Shown: positions 24,193-33,165, numbered from the stretch's first letter. The stretch is 64,000 bases of DNA from Halobacillus naozhouensis (GCF_029714185.1 NZ_CP121671.1:930001-994000), one strand, 5' to 3'. Notes: a model not told the origin generated them from the letters alone. Translations and numbers: made by a program.

Positions 24193-24960
24193 ATGGATCA
24201 ACAAAATGAAACAGGAATTTATATTTTCTGTGGAATTCAAACGAATCATGACGAGCAATTCGGGACAATTGAACTGGAAGGGGAACGAAGGGAAACATTT
24301 ACGATCCCTTATAAAGATGCTGCGATGGTTGCGGCTGAAGTTCCGATGAAGATTTATCATCCCAACCGGGAAAACTTGATGATGCATCAAAATGTGATCT
24401 CAAATGTGATGACCCACAATGATACGGTAATTCCGATTAGCTTTGGTAATGTTTTTCAAACGAAAGAAGATGTAGCCGTATTGCTCGAGAACTTGTACCC
24501 GCAATTTGAAAAGCTGTTTCCAGAAATCAAAGGGAAAATTGAGCTTGGTTTGAAAGTCATCGGGAAAAAAGAGTGGCTTGAATCGAGAGTTAATCAAAAT
24601 CCTGAGGTAGAGGAAATGGCTCAGACGGTTCGCGGTAAATCCGAAGCGGCTGGTTATTACGATCGCATCAAACTCGGCGGTGCTGCACAAAAGATATTTG
24701 CAAGTATGCAGGATGAGTTGAAATCAAGCGTTTACACACCGTTAGAAGAAGCAGCTGAAGCAGCTAAAGCGAATGATCCGATTGGAGAGAAAATGCTTCT
24801 TAATGCCTCGTTTTTAGTTGACCGCGATAAAGAGGAAGCGTTTGATGAAAAGGTCAACGAAGCTCATGAGGAATGGAAGGATAAGGTCGAATTTAACTAT
24901 ACGGGTCCTTGGCCCGCATACAATTTCATCGATATCCGATTGACTGTTGAGGAAACCTGA
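24193..24960 (+). CDS. gvpF: Gas vesicle protein GvpF (GvpF/GvpL family)
   Basis: The 255-residue protein is a GvpF/L family member: GIYIFCGI at the start, VIPISFGNVFQT in the first domain, and the C-terminal YTGPWPAYNFIDIR motif typical of the family. GvpF is a minor vesicle component that contacts GvpA. The start ATG 24193 is supported by AAAGGAG; the in-frame ATG at 24151 lies inside gvpN. The last base of its stop codon is the first of gvpG. Confidence 0.93.
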   Translation: MDQQNETGIYIFCGIQTNHDEQFGTIELEGERRETFTIPYKDAAMVAAEVPMKIYHPNRENLMMHQNVISNVMTHNDTVIPISFGNVFQTKEDVAVLLENLYPQFEKLFPEIKGKIELGLKVIGKKEWLESRVNQNPEVEEMAQTVRGKSEAAGYYDRIKLGGAAQKIFASMQDELKSSVYTPLEEAAEAAKANDPIGEKMLLNASFLVDRDKEEAFDEKVNEAHEEWKDKVEFNYTGPWPAYNFIDIRLTVEET

Positions 24961-25220
24961 TGCTGCATAAATTGGTGACCGGGCCAATGAATATGGTTAA
25001 GAAAATCGGTGAAAAGGTGCAGGAAGAAGCCGACAAGGAGTTGTATGACCTTTCAACCATTCAACAGAAGCTGGTGCAGCTGCAAATGATGTATGAGTTA
25101 GAGGAAATTCCCGAAGATGTTTATAAAGAAAAGGAAGAGGAACTGCTACAACGATACGAAGTGGCTAAACGTAAAGAAATGGAACAGTGGGAAGAGCTGA
25201 CGAAGCAAAAGGAAGAGTGA
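24960..25220 (+). CDS. gvpG: Gas vesicle protein GvpG
   Basis: The 86-residue, strongly charged helical protein shows the GvpG pattern: LVTGPMNMVKKIGEKVQEEA, then DLSTIQQKLVQLQMMYELEEI, in which a helical hairpin is followed by an acidic coiled coil. Its ATG overlaps the TGA of gvpF (TGATG), so the two are translationally coupled. GvpG is an essential accessory protein in other vesicle systems. Confidence 0.93.
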   Translation: MLHKLVTGPMNMVKKIGEKVQEEADKELYDLSTIQQKLVQLQMMYELEEIPEDVYKEKEEELLQRYEVAKRKEMEQWEELTKQKEE

Positions 25221-25227
25221 ATAAACA

Positions 25228-26034
25228 ATGGATAAGAAAATCTATTTATATGGCTTAATACCGGGAGCAGAAGCAGACCAACAACCGCTTCCATCCGCGG
25301 AAGGGTTTGATGGTGAAGGAACTCTTTACACCCTCCCTATAAATAATATCAATGCAGTCGTTTGTGATCTTGATCCAAATGACTATGATGAAGAATCGAT
25401 TGAACAAAAGATTAATAATGATTTGGAATGGCTGCAGAAGAAGGCCTTTCATCATCATGAGGCCTTAACATTACTTTATAACAACTATACAGTGATTCCC
25501 CTGAAGTTCTGCACGATTTATAACAGTAAAGAGAGTTTACAACAATCGATTGAATCGAATGAAGATAAGGTTGAAAGTTCATTTCAATTGCTGCGGGGCA
25601 ACGAGGAATGGAACTTGAAAATATATTGCGATGAAGACCAATTGAAGCAGCAAGTAAGCCAAAACAATGCTGCCATTGAAGAGAAGCGAAAGGAAATCAA
25701 GGAATTGCCTCCGGGACGACAATTTTTTGAAAGAAAGAAGATTGAGCATCTCATTGAAAAAGAGCTTGAGAAGGAAAAGGACCGTATTTGTGACTACGTT
25801 CATGAAGAGCTGAAAGACTTTTCGATGCACGCGGATGTGAAAAAAAATTGGGGTAGGGACGTCACAGGTCTTAAGGAGAATATGAGTTGGAACAGTGTTT
25901 ACCTGCTTCCCACAGCTAGTGTGGAATCCTTTTTAGAAAAGGTGGAATCTCAGGAAAAGGAACTGAGTGGTTCAGGATTAAGGCTCGAGGCATCAGGACC
26001 ATGGCCAGCTTATCATTTTTCCAGTTTTTCTTGA
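25228..26034 (+). CDS. gvpL: Gas vesicle protein GvpL (GvpF/GvpL family)
   Basis: The 268-residue protein is the second GvpF/L member of the cluster: KKIYLYGLIPG at the start, YTVIPLKFCTIYNSKE in the first domain, a long charged helical linker (about 135-195) and the ending ASGPWPAYHFSSFS. It lies 7 bp after gvpG. Related proteins interact with several other accessory Gvps and may act as an assembly platform. Confidence 0.93.
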   Translation: MDKKIYLYGLIPGAEADQQPLPSAEGFDGEGTLYTLPINNINAVVCDLDPNDYDEESIEQKINNDLEWLQKKAFHHHEALTLLYNNYTVIPLKFCTIYNSKESLQQSIESNEDKVESSFQLLRGNEEWNLKIYCDEDQLKQQVSQNNAAIEEKRKEIKELPPGRQFFERKKIEHLIEKELEKEKDRICDYVHEELKDFSMHADVKKNWGRDVTGLKENMSWNSVYLLPTASVESFLEKVESQEKELSGSGLRLEASGPWPAYHFSSFS

Positions 26035-26052
26035 AATGAGGGGAATGGATAA

Positions 26053-26331
26053 ATGTCATCACTTAGAGAAACCGTTGAAAACAAAGAGGTAGGACTCATA
26101 GATATATTGGATGTCATTCTTGATAAAGGAGTGGCGATTAAAGGCGATTTAATCATATCAATTGCCGGTGTGGACCTTGTGTATTTAGATTTACGAGTTT
26201 TAATTTCTTCAGTAGAAACACTAGTCCAATCTTACGAAAACGATCGAAGTGGTGTAACTTCAAACAACTTCGATGAGCAAAGGAGGGAGTTAGTCAATGC
26301 AACCGGCCAGCCAGACAAATGGACGGATTAA
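26053..26331 (+). CDS. gvpS: Gas vesicle protein GvpS (GvpA/J/M-like)
   Basis: The 92-residue protein is a diverged GvpA relative: LIDILDVILDKGVAIKGDLI, followed by IAGVDLVYLDLRVLISSVE, has the GvpA/J/M core, with a polar tail of its own. GAGGGG lies 9 nt before the ATG. GvpS replaces GvpM in Bacillus clusters and is probably a minor, perhaps tip-forming, component. Its last 35 bp overlap gvpK. Confidence 0.92.
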   Translation: MSSLRETVENKEVGLIDILDVILDKGVAIKGDLIISIAGVDLVYLDLRVLISSVETLVQSYENDRSGVTSNNFDEQRRELVNATGQPDKWTD

Positions 26332-26581
26332 CCTTGATCCAGATAACGCAGAAGATGGACTTGCCCAGCTTGTAATGACGGTGATTGAATTACTACGGCA
26401 AATTGTGGAACGACATGCGATGAGGCGTGTGGAAGGTGGTACCTTAACAGAGGAACAAGTTGAGGAACTTGGGGTCGCTTTAATGAATTTAGAAGAAAAA
26501 ATGGAAGAATTGAAAGAGGTTTTTGGTCTTGACGCCGAAGATTTAAATATAGATCTTGGTCCTTTAGGAAATCTATTGTAA
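26297..26581 (+). CDS. gvpK: Gas vesicle protein GvpK
   Basis: The 94-residue protein contains the GvpK family core: RINLDPDNAEDGLAQLVMTV, then ELLRQIVERHAMRRVEGG, and LGVALMNLEEKMEELKEVFG. AGGAGGG lies 9 nt before the ATG, inside the end of gvpS, so the 35-bp overlap is real. GvpK is one of the essential accessory proteins in other systems. Confidence 0.95.
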   Translation: MQPASQTNGRINLDPDNAEDGLAQLVMTVIELLRQIVERHAMRRVEGGTLTEEQVEELGVALMNLEEKMEELKEVFGLDAEDLNIDLGPLGNLL

Positions 26582-26626
26582 GACGGCATTCGAAGATATA
26601 AGGAAGTAGGAAAGGAGGCACCGAGT

Positions 26627-26953
26627 ATGGCAGTTGAACAACCTATGCAATCTAGCACAATCGTCGATGTACTGGAAAAAGTGTTGGACAAAGGTGTCGT
26701 CATAGCAGGTGATATACGTGTCGGAATTGCTGATGTGGAACTTTTGACTATTAAAATCCGCCTCATCGTCGCCTCTGTTGATAAAGCGAAAGAAATAGGT
26801 ATGGACTGGTGGGAAACAGACCCCTACTTGAGTTCAAAAGCTACAGAAAATAATCAGGCATTGGAAGAAGAAAACAAGAAATTAAAAGAACGGCTCGATG
26901 CACTGGAAAGTCAAATGAGTAACAACCGCTGGAATACTGCTGATCAAGAATAA
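26627..26953 (+). CDS. gvpJ: Gas vesicle protein GvpJ with C-terminal coiled coil
   Basis: The 108-residue protein has a GvpA-like core, TIVDVLEKVLDKGVVIAGDI, then VELLTIKIRLIVASVDKA, and after it a 45-residue tail with the heptad stretch NQALEEENKKLKERLDALES. AGGAGG lies 8 nt before the ATG. GvpJ is a minor essential protein thought to act in nucleation or at the cone tips. The heptad tail resembles the coiled coils at the ends of GvpP and GvpT. Confidence 0.92.
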   Translation: MAVEQPMQSSTIVDVLEKVLDKGVVIAGDIRVGIADVELLTIKIRLIVASVDKAKEIGMDWWETDPYLSSKATENNQALEEENKKLKERLDALESQMSNNRWNTADQE

Positions 26954-26970
26954 AATTGGAGGGATCACTT

Positions 26971-27828
26971 ATGGCTGAGCAAACGAATGAAACGAAGAAT
27001 ACAAACAACACAAACAACACAAACAAAGGCGGCCCTATCAGACGTGCTGCGACGGGTGGAATTGTAGGTGCGACCGTTGGTTATTTATCCACACCTAAGA
27101 ACAGGAAAAAGCTGATAGCTAAAGTTAGCAAGGACGCTTTGAAGGGGCAGAGCTCGAAGCTTGGTAACATGGCTAAGGAAACATTTACTAGTATAAAAGA
27201 TTCAGGTATGGAAAAATCAAGCAAAGCTTTTCAGAGTATGAAATCTTCTACCTCGAACTTTTTAAAGAAAGATCGGGATGACGTTTCTGAGGATGAGGAA
27301 GAGGAAAATACAGAAATTGCAGAGGATGTGGATACCGAACTTGAACTGAGTGAAACAGGGAATAAAGCTCATGAAAGTGACGATGAAGAGGAAGAGGACC
27401 GTGATTATCAGAACTTAAAACAAGAAAACGAGATGCTTCAAGAACGTCTTCAGAGTCTCGAAGAAAAAATGGACAAATTCCTTGAAATGAGCAGCACCGC
27501 TGCCGCTACCTCTGAGGAAGACGATGTGGAAGAACAAGAAGAGGATGTCGAGGATCAGGGTGAAGAACAAGAAGAGTCAAGGGACCAAGACGAAGAAAAA
27601 GAAAAAGAAAAAGCTTCCAAACCAACTCGTTCATCCAGCAAAACTAAACAGAATGATAAAGAAGAAGACGTAGACGAAGATAAAGAATCCAATAATAATT
27701 CAAAGAAGAAAAGTACGAATAAGTCCAGTACTGCCAAAAAGTCAAAAGCTAAGAAACAGGATACCAAAGATGAAGACACAAATGAGGAAGTGACAGCATT
27801 ATCAAGTAATGATGACACTTCTGCATAA
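26971..27828 (+). CDS. gvpT: Gas vesicle accessory protein GvpT (very acidic)
   Basis: The 285-residue protein has an N/T-rich start, a glycine-rich YtxH-like segment (AATGGIVGATVGYLSTPKNR), a polar helical part, a coiled coil (YQNLKQENEMLQERLQSLEE) and a long low-complexity tail of D, E, K and S. ATG 26971 follows GGAGGG by 7 nt; TTG 26956 was rejected because it precedes that site. It is a longer relative of GvpP in layout. The highly charged tail suggests a disordered, surface or adaptor role; the exact function is unknown. Tail length may vary between strains through repeat slippage. Confidence 0.85.
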   Translation: MAEQTNETKNTNNTNNTNKGGPIRRAATGGIVGATVGYLSTPKNRKKLIAKVSKDALKGQSSKLGNMAKETFTSIKDSGMEKSSKAFQSMKSSTSNFLKKDRDDVSEDEEEENTEIAEDVDTELELSETGNKAHESDDEEEEDRDYQNLKQENEMLQERLQSLEEKMDKFLEMSSTAAATSEEDDVEEQEEDVEDQGEEQEESRDQDEEKEKEKASKPTRSSSKTKQNDKEEDVDEDKESNNNSKKKSTNKSSTAKKSKAKKQDTKDEDTNEEVTALSSNDDTSA

Positions 27829-27855
27829 GTAATTGAGTAATAAGGAGAGATGACT

Positions 27856-28260
27856 ATGAGTGAAGCAGCAAAAGATAATATATTGGAATTCTTTGTAAGA
27901 GCCTCTAACAAGCATGGATTCGAGCTGGATATTTCCTTACTCGTTAATGGAGCGATTGTTTCCGGAACGATGGTTTCAGCTAAAGAATATTTCGAGCATT
28001 TAAGTGAATCGTTTGAAGATGGCAGTGATGTTTCGCAGGAATTGAGTAATCAGCTTGCGCAAGCAGGTGAATCTGCCGAGTCCAATAATGACGGAGAAGC
28101 TCATTTCATTCATTTGAAAAATACACGTGTTTACTGTGGTGACAGCAAACCTACCCCTTCAAAAGGAAAAATTCTCTGGAGAGGGAAGTTAAGTGAAGTA
28201 GACAGTTTCTTTCTAGGTAAAATCTCAGAACCTAAAAGCAGCAGTAACAAAAAAGGATGA
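27856..28260 (+). CDS. gvpU: Gas vesicle accessory protein GvpU
   Basis: The 134-residue protein closes the operon. It starts with DNILEFFVRASNKHGFELDI, then SLLVNGAIVSGTMVSAKEYF, matching the GvpU family of P. megaterium, where GvpU has been described as affecting vesicle clustering. AAGGAG lies 7 nt before ATG 27856; the ATG at 27850 is too close. A terminator follows 40 bp later. Confidence 0.88.
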   Translation: MSEAAKDNILEFFVRASNKHGFELDISLLVNGAIVSGTMVSAKEYFEHLSESFEDGSDVSQELSNQLAQAGESAESNNDGEAHFIHLKNTRVYCGDSKPTPSKGKILWRGKLSEVDSFFLGKISEPKSSSNKKG

Positions 28261-28300
28261 TTTATTTTCAAAGTAGGGGAGAAGTCTTTTTCGATCCTTA

Positions 28301-28345
28301 AGGAACGTACCAGATTCGGATCATGGTGCGTTCCTCTCTTCTTTC
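28301..28345 (+). terminator. Terminator of the gas vesicle operon
   Basis: AGGAACGTACC (28301-28311) pairs with GGTGCGTTCCT (28325-28335) with one internal mismatch, followed by CTCTTCTTTCTT. Confidence 0.8.
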
Positions 28346-28387
28346 TTCGCAAGTTTCATTTTAAAGGTTGCGGAGTACGTCCGGGAT

Positions 28388-28421
28388 GAAAAATACCTGG
28401 CAGAAAATGCTCTCTGCCAGG
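28388..28421 (-). terminator. Terminator of the OppA-like gene
   Basis: CCTGGCAGA (28396-28404) and TCTGCCAGG (28413-28421) form a perfect 9-bp stem; on the minus strand it is followed by TATTTTTC. Confidence 0.88.
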
Positions 28422-28469
28422 GTTGATGGAACTTACCTACATGATTCAATTTCATAGCAGTTGAACCGT

Positions 28470-30128
28470 CTATTTTCCTTCTATATATGCGTATTTATAA
28501 ATGTAACCTGACCCCATTGGGTTTCGGAACGTTCCTTTGATATAAGGTTTTTGCAGTTTAGCGGAACCTTTCTGGTAGATTGGTGCGATGACGGCATCTT
28601 CTTTGATTAATAGTTTTTCAGCTTGTAAGAATGCTTCAAACCGTTCTGCGGGTTTTTGAGCTAGTTCGTTATTGGCGCGCTCGATCAGCTTATCATATTC
28701 TTCACTTGCGTAGCCTGTTTTGTTATTGGCACCATCAGTCACCCATAAATTCATGAACGTGTTGGCGTCAAGGTAGTCAGGCAGCCACACATAGTTTTGC
28801 AGTTCATATTCCATTTCTGAGTTGCGTCGTAAACGCTCTTTGAATGGAACGGATTGAACATTAATGGTCAATCCCTCAAGCTGTTCAAGCTGACCTTTGA
28901 AATAGGCCGTCATTTTTTTGGCTACTCCCATATCGTCTCCTAAGAGATTTAATTCTACTTCCTCAACGCCCAGTTCTTCTTTCGCTTTTTGCCAAAATTC
29001 CTTAGCCTTCTCTGGGTTATATGGTGCGAGATTTCCATTGATCTCACGGAAGTCTTTTCCAGACTCAGGGTGTGAGACGAACTCCGCAGGCATGGTTCCG
29101 CCGATCGGGGTAGCTCCATTATTTAAAATAACGTTGGCGACATTTTCCTTGTTAATAATGCGCTGGATCGCTTTTCTGGCATTCTTATTACTCAGAATTT
29201 CATTTTCCTGGTTCATCTTAATGTACAACAGACTAGGCTTTCTGATCGTAGAAAATTCCGGTGAAGAACTGTACTTATCGACAAATTCGGCTGTCAAACT
29301 TGTACGGTCTAAATCCCCCGATTCATACAGGTTAACAGACGTGGCGATCTCTTTGACCACTTTCACATTGATTTTATCGAGTTTGACATTCTCTTTATCC
29401 CAATAATTCTCGTTCTTCTCGAGTACCCAGCCTTCACCGGCTTTCCACTCGGTAAACTTGAAAGGGCCATTAGCGAGAAGAGCGTCCGCCGACAGGGCAA
29501 AATTTTCTCCATGCTTTTCGACAAATTCTTGATTTAATGGCAGAAACGTAGTGAATGTCGTCAGTTCCTTGAAATAGGGAATAGGTTTCTCCAGTTGGAC
29601 TTCTAAAGTTGTATCATCGATTGCTTTTACACCAAGCTTTTCAACGGGCATTTCCCCTGTTGAAACAGCTTCTGCATTCTTAACGACACCATTGAACATG
29701 TAAGGTCCGTATTCCGAACCTACTTCCGGATTTACTGCGCGACGCCAGGAATAAACAAAATCATGAGCCGTCACAGGGTCGCCATTCGACCACTTGGCCT
29801 CCCGCAGCTTAAATGTCCACGTTGTTCCATCCTCACTTACCTCATGGCTCTTAGCAATCCCCGGTTCAATTTCTGCATTTTTACCGAACCGGTACAGGCC
29901 ATCCGTGGTTGCTGCAAGCCATTGAAAAGCAACAACGTCTGTTGCCATGGACGGATCCATCGTAGGTATTTCACTTGATTCCGATATGTTTAGAACCTGT
30001 TTATCATCGGACTGTTCATTCCCATCGGAGCTCGTTTCAGAGTTAGAAGACGATGATTCTCCTGAACACGCCGCTAAAAAAGTACTTAACATTACCATAC
30101 TGAACAACAAGGTCTTGTACATTTTCAC
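28470..30128 (-). CDS. Oligopeptide ABC transporter substrate-binding lipoprotein (OppA/DppE type), orphan
   Basis: The 552-residue lipoprotein has a signal peptide ending in LSTFLAACSG and the SBP family 5 features LNISESSEIPTMDPSMATDV, TFKLREAKWSNGDPVTAHDF and YSWRRAVNPE. It would bind peptides outside the membrane. GTG 30128 has GGAGG 11 nt upstream; a TTG at 30146 overlaps that site and ATG 30122 is slightly far. No permease or ATPase gene is adjacent, so it must borrow a transporter encoded elsewhere, or act as a peptide sensor. It is flanked by its own terminator and a 450-bp upstream gap. Confidence 0.9.
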   Translation of the reverse strand: MKMYKTLLFSMVMLSTFLAACSGESSSSNSETSSDGNEQSDDKQVLNISESSEIPTMDPSMATDVVAFQWLAATTDGLYRFGKNAEIEPGIAKSHEVSEDGTTWTFKLREAKWSNGDPVTAHDFVYSWRRAVNPEVGSEYGPYMFNGVVKNAEAVSTGEMPVEKLGVKAIDDTTLEVQLEKPIPYFKELTTFTTFLPLNQEFVEKHGENFALSADALLANGPFKFTEWKAGEGWVLEKNENYWDKENVKLDKINVKVVKEIATSVNLYESGDLDRTSLTAEFVDKYSSSPEFSTIRKPSLLYIKMNQENEILSNKNARKAIQRIINKENVANVILNNGATPIGGTMPAEFVSHPESGKDFREINGNLAPYNPEKAKEFWQKAKEELGVEEVELNLLGDDMGVAKKMTAYFKGQLEQLEGLTINVQSVPFKERLRRNSEMEYELQNYVWLPDYLDANTFMNLWVTDGANNKTGYASEEYDKLIERANNELAQKPAERFEAFLQAEKLLIKEDAVIAPIYQKGSAKLQKPYIKGTFRNPMGSGYIYKYAYIEGK

Positions 30129-30486
30129 TGTTACACCAACCTCCAAATTATGTAATTGATAGAAACAACTTTTATAGTAGCAGACTTGTCAGTAAATTCG
30201 CAATTATTTAATTCAGGAAGATATTAAAGCTTTAAAGCTTGTTTGAAAAAGCGTAAAAGTCACGCTAATATTGATTTACCACGGGATTTGTGGAATTAGT
30301 AGATAGTTAAACAGGTGGGAAAAGATAAAAAAGCGGCCACTTTTTTAATAGGCTATTTGAACCTTTTTTTGGAATAGTTAGGAATATAGGGAATGTCGGA
30401 TTCTTTGAAGGGAGAAGGGGTAGGGAAGAAAGGCCTATGATGATTTATAGGTGATTTCCACCACTTTTTGTAATTGGTTTTTTTGT
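30129..30486. other. Intergenic region between the OppA-like and NADH dehydrogenase-like genes
   Basis: AT-rich and without a credible gene. It must hold the promoter of the minus-strand OppA-like gene (possible -10 TATAAA near 30172 on the minus strand, -35 unclear). AAAAAAG/CTTTTTT around CGGCCA (30328-30347) could form a weak hairpin. Nothing else was recognised. Confidence 0.3.
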
Positions 30487-30533
30487 GAAAAGAAAAAAGT
30501 AACCACCCCGAAAGAATAGAGTAGTTACTTTTT
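30487..30533 (-). terminator. Terminator of the NADH dehydrogenase-like gene
   Basis: AAAAAGTAAC (30494-30503) and GTTACTTTTT (30524-30533) make a 10-bp stem around a 20-base loop, and the minus strand continues with TTTCTTTT. It lies about 48 bp after the stop codon and could work in both directions. Confidence 0.75.
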
Positions 30534-30580
30534 GTAGATTGGTCCTCACGATTATTGTGAAAATAAGTATTCGTACCGTA

Positions 30581-31642
30581 TTAGTGGCGTTTGCTTAACC
30601 AGAGCACACCTGATTTAGCTAAACGAGGTAAACGCCCTGTCACAGGCTGCTGCATCATATTTCCAAAACCGTCAGATTTCCCGAGGGATCCCAATGTACC
30701 TTTTAACTTAATTTCGGCGGGTTTCTTCGGTTCCTCTCCCTTGAGCACAGCTTCCAGGACCTCAGCAATTTGCTCACCTTGCTGACCGGCCAGCTGGGCA
30801 CTCGGCGAGTGATAAGATGAGGCACAATCCCCTACTACATATACCTGCGGATGTGTAGGCACTTGATAATAATCATTTAGGATAATCTTTTCCTGTTCAT
30901 CCTTTTCAAAAGAAAGCTCCCGAACTAAGTAATTAGGCCGAACGCCGGCTGTCCAAATGGTGACGTCATTCAAGTAACAAACCCCGTTATTGCAAACGCC
31001 GTCTCGTTCTACGTATTCAACATTGGAATGATGAATGACTTCTACATCATTTTTAGCAAACCATTCTTCTACATATCCCTGAATTTTAGAGTCAAAGGCT
31101 TTAAGAACAGATGCCCCGCGATCAAGCAGCCTAATATTAAGATCTGGCCTGCTTTCTCTTACTTCTGAAGCTACTTCGATTCCGCTTAGTCCGGCACCGA
31201 CGATGGTTACTATTCCATAAGCTTGTAAATTACCGATAGCCAGTCCGGCACGTCTTGCCTTGCCGAATGTTTGTACACTCTCGGTGAATTCTTGTGCTCC
31301 TTCAATGCCATGGTAGTTGTCCTCACAGCCAAGACCGAGCACTAAATAATCAAAGTCAATGGCTTCACTCGACTGTTTCATTAAAATTTGCTGATTGTCT
31401 ATATCAATTTTCTCAATTTCTCCATACTCATAATTTACCTGGTCATCCGTAGGAAACTCCATACGTACATCGCGATCGGCAATGGTGCCGGCTGCAATCG
31501 TGTAGAATTCCGTTTTTAACGAATGATAGGGATTCCGATCGACTACAGTAATATGTACATCATCAGGGAGGTTATTAGAAATTAAGTTCATTAATATTTT
31601 AAGACCGCCGTAACCTCCGCCAAGTATAACTAATCTTTTCAA
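30581..31642 (-). CDS. Type II NADH dehydrogenase-like FAD oxidoreductase (YutJ/YumB type)
   Basis: The 353-residue flavoprotein opens with the FAD-binding motif RLVILGGGYGGLK and has a second Rossmann motif VTIVGAGLSGIEVASEV for NADH, followed by TIWTAGVRPN and VYVVGDCASS, the FAD-binding ending. This is the layout of non-proton-pumping NADH:quinone reductases and their paralogues such as YutJ. TTG 31642 is preferred because it starts just before the Rossmann strand and follows GGGTG by 6 nt; ATG 31675 has no ribosome binding site. It contains a CNNGVC pair of cysteines in the middle, of unknown meaning. Confidence 0.8.
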   Translation of the reverse strand: MKRLVILGGGYGGLKILMNLISNNLPDDVHITVVDRNPYHSLKTEFYTIAAGTIADRDVRMEFPTDDQVNYEYGEIEKIDIDNQQILMKQSSEAIDFDYLVLGLGCEDNYHGIEGAQEFTESVQTFGKARRAGLAIGNLQAYGIVTIVGAGLSGIEVASEVRESRPDLNIRLLDRGASVLKAFDSKIQGYVEEWFAKNDVEVIHHSNVEYVERDGVCNNGVCYLNDVTIWTAGVRPNYLVRELSFEKDEQEKIILNDYYQVPTHPQVYVVGDCASSYHSPSAQLAGQQGEQIAEVLEAVLKGEEPKKPAEIKLKGTLGSLGKSDGFGNMMQQPVTGRLPRLAKSGVLWLSKRH

Positions 31643-31764
31643 CGTTAACACCCACTTTTTAAAAATAGCTCTCATTTCATACTTTGATCCATCGCAACCG
31701 CTTTCGGATGTTTCTACTTCAACATTACCAAAAATAATAGAAGAAAACTACAGCAAAAGTCAGT

Positions 31765-32958
31765 TTACATAGTGATGACGATCGCTTGACTGCCTAGCTG
31801 CTTCCAGCCTTTAATAAACTGTTCCTTATTTACTTTCTGGTTTTTGAAACCATATGGATTGTTAATATAGAAATTATTTTTATCATAGCCAGTTAGGACC
31901 ACACTATGTAAGTCAAAAGTAATCTCGATTTCTCCACTTGGTGTGTCCCAAGGGCGAAAACTGTTGACAGGTCCGAATGTCGACGTCACAATCACCCAAA
32001 CAGGGAGTCCCTGATCAAGATAGTGAAACAGCTTTTCGGGGCCGCTTCCCGTGAAATCAATGAGACGATCACCGACATAACTTCTAGTCGCTTCAGCAAG
32101 AGGACCATGGTAAATCGATAACCCCGGCCCATCCTCCATATCCCCGACGAATCCTTCGTTAGGATTTCCTCTAAGTCCGTTTGAATAGACCAATGGCACG
32201 CGGTTTACCTTCTCAGCTAGTTCATTTTTCGTAACGGCTATATCAAAATAATTAAGAATCATGGCCATACTCGTTACTTCGCACCCATTATATAGTCGTG
32301 GCGGGTCCATTTGATTTAGGAGTGGGACATCGAGCGGAAAGTCAGATGTTGGTTTGATTTCATCCCCTATGTTAATGAGGCCACCCTTTACCGTGACAGG
32401 ATAGGGAAGGATCTCTTTAACAGCAGCAAGTGATAAATAAGGCTGATTATCTTTGAACAAGCTCGCTGCGCTTTTTACTTTAGAAGATGAGACAACTTTA
32501 TCTCCTTCTTGAACGATGACCAGTCCATTTTTGTGAAAGGAATATTTCGTGTGATCTGCCTTTGTAATCTGGATGTGATCTTCTTTTACTTGAATTTTGT
32601 CCCCAAGAGCCTTTACTACAGGTGTTATAGGAATATACAGTTTGTGATTATGTAATAAAATATGGCTGTTCTCGCTTGGAGTCCCATTCAGGGAGAGATT
32701 CTTAATAGTCGTTGCATCATATGACTGTAACTTAGCTGTTGTTTGAGCGGACGGCAGGTGCTTTGGATTTGCAGCTGTGTTAATTTCGGCGTCAGAGACG
32801 GTTGTCTCGTTTTTCTTCAATTCTTCACCAGTCTTTTCTTTAGGTAGTTCCTTGTTTGGTTTCTCCCCGGTGTAGTCTTCCCATTGTGCAAAAACAACCC
32901 CGTAAATACTAAGCATACTAATGAGAAGCAGGAACATAAATAAATATTTAAAACGCAC
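31765..32958 (-). CDS. Secreted C39-like cysteine peptidase with copper amine oxidase-type N-terminal domain
   Basis: The 397-residue protein has an N-terminal signal or anchor helix (KYLFMFLLLISMLSIYGVVF), a linker, a domain resembling the copper amine oxidase N-terminal module (about 95-200), and a C39-like peptidase domain from about 205. The likely catalytic residues are C226 in YNGCEVTS, H351 in DLHSVVLTGYD and the asparagine of YINNPYG. It resembles YvpB-type proteins of Bacillus. AAGGAGAAGGTGTA precedes the GTG start. It probably acts on the cell surface; the target is unknown. Confidence 0.82.
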   Translation of the reverse strand: MRFKYLFMFLLLISMLSIYGVVFAQWEDYTGEKPNKELPKEKTGEELKKNETTVSDAEINTAANPKHLPSAQTTAKLQSYDATTIKNLSLNGTPSENSHILLHNHKLYIPITPVVKALGDKIQVKEDHIQITKADHTKYSFHKNGLVIVQEGDKVVSSSKVKSAASLFKDNQPYLSLAAVKEILPYPVTVKGGLINIGDEIKPTSDFPLDVPLLNQMDPPRLYNGCEVTSMAMILNYFDIAVTKNELAEKVNRVPLVYSNGLRGNPNEGFVGDMEDGPGLSIYHGPLAEATRSYVGDRLIDFTGSGPEKLFHYLDQGLPVWVIVTSTFGPVNSFRPWDTPSGEIEITFDLHSVVLTGYDKNNFYINNPYGFKNQKVNKEQFIKGWKQLGSQAIVITM

Positions 32959-33165
32959 TACACCTTCTCCTTCATATAAAACAGTATTTCTTATTCTGTA
33001 CTAACAAGTATCAGATTACCAAAATTATTAGAGAAACACTAGAAAAAGTGTGGGCACCAGGCTGGTTTTCATGTCCAATAACATCCTTTTGTTTTAGAAC
33101 TTTTTAAAAGGGAATAGACATATAGGAATAATGACCTGCATTCATGATAAGGAGGATTTATTTTG

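Noticed and set aside
28918..29406. A 162-codon plus-strand frame inside the OppA-like gene
   Set aside because: Serine- and leucine-rich shadow on the opposite strand of a clear gene, with no ribosome binding site.
30233..30262. Cre-like sequence TGAAAAAGCGTAAAAGTCA
   Set aside because: It has one base too many between the left arm and the central CG, so it does not fit the cre consensus.
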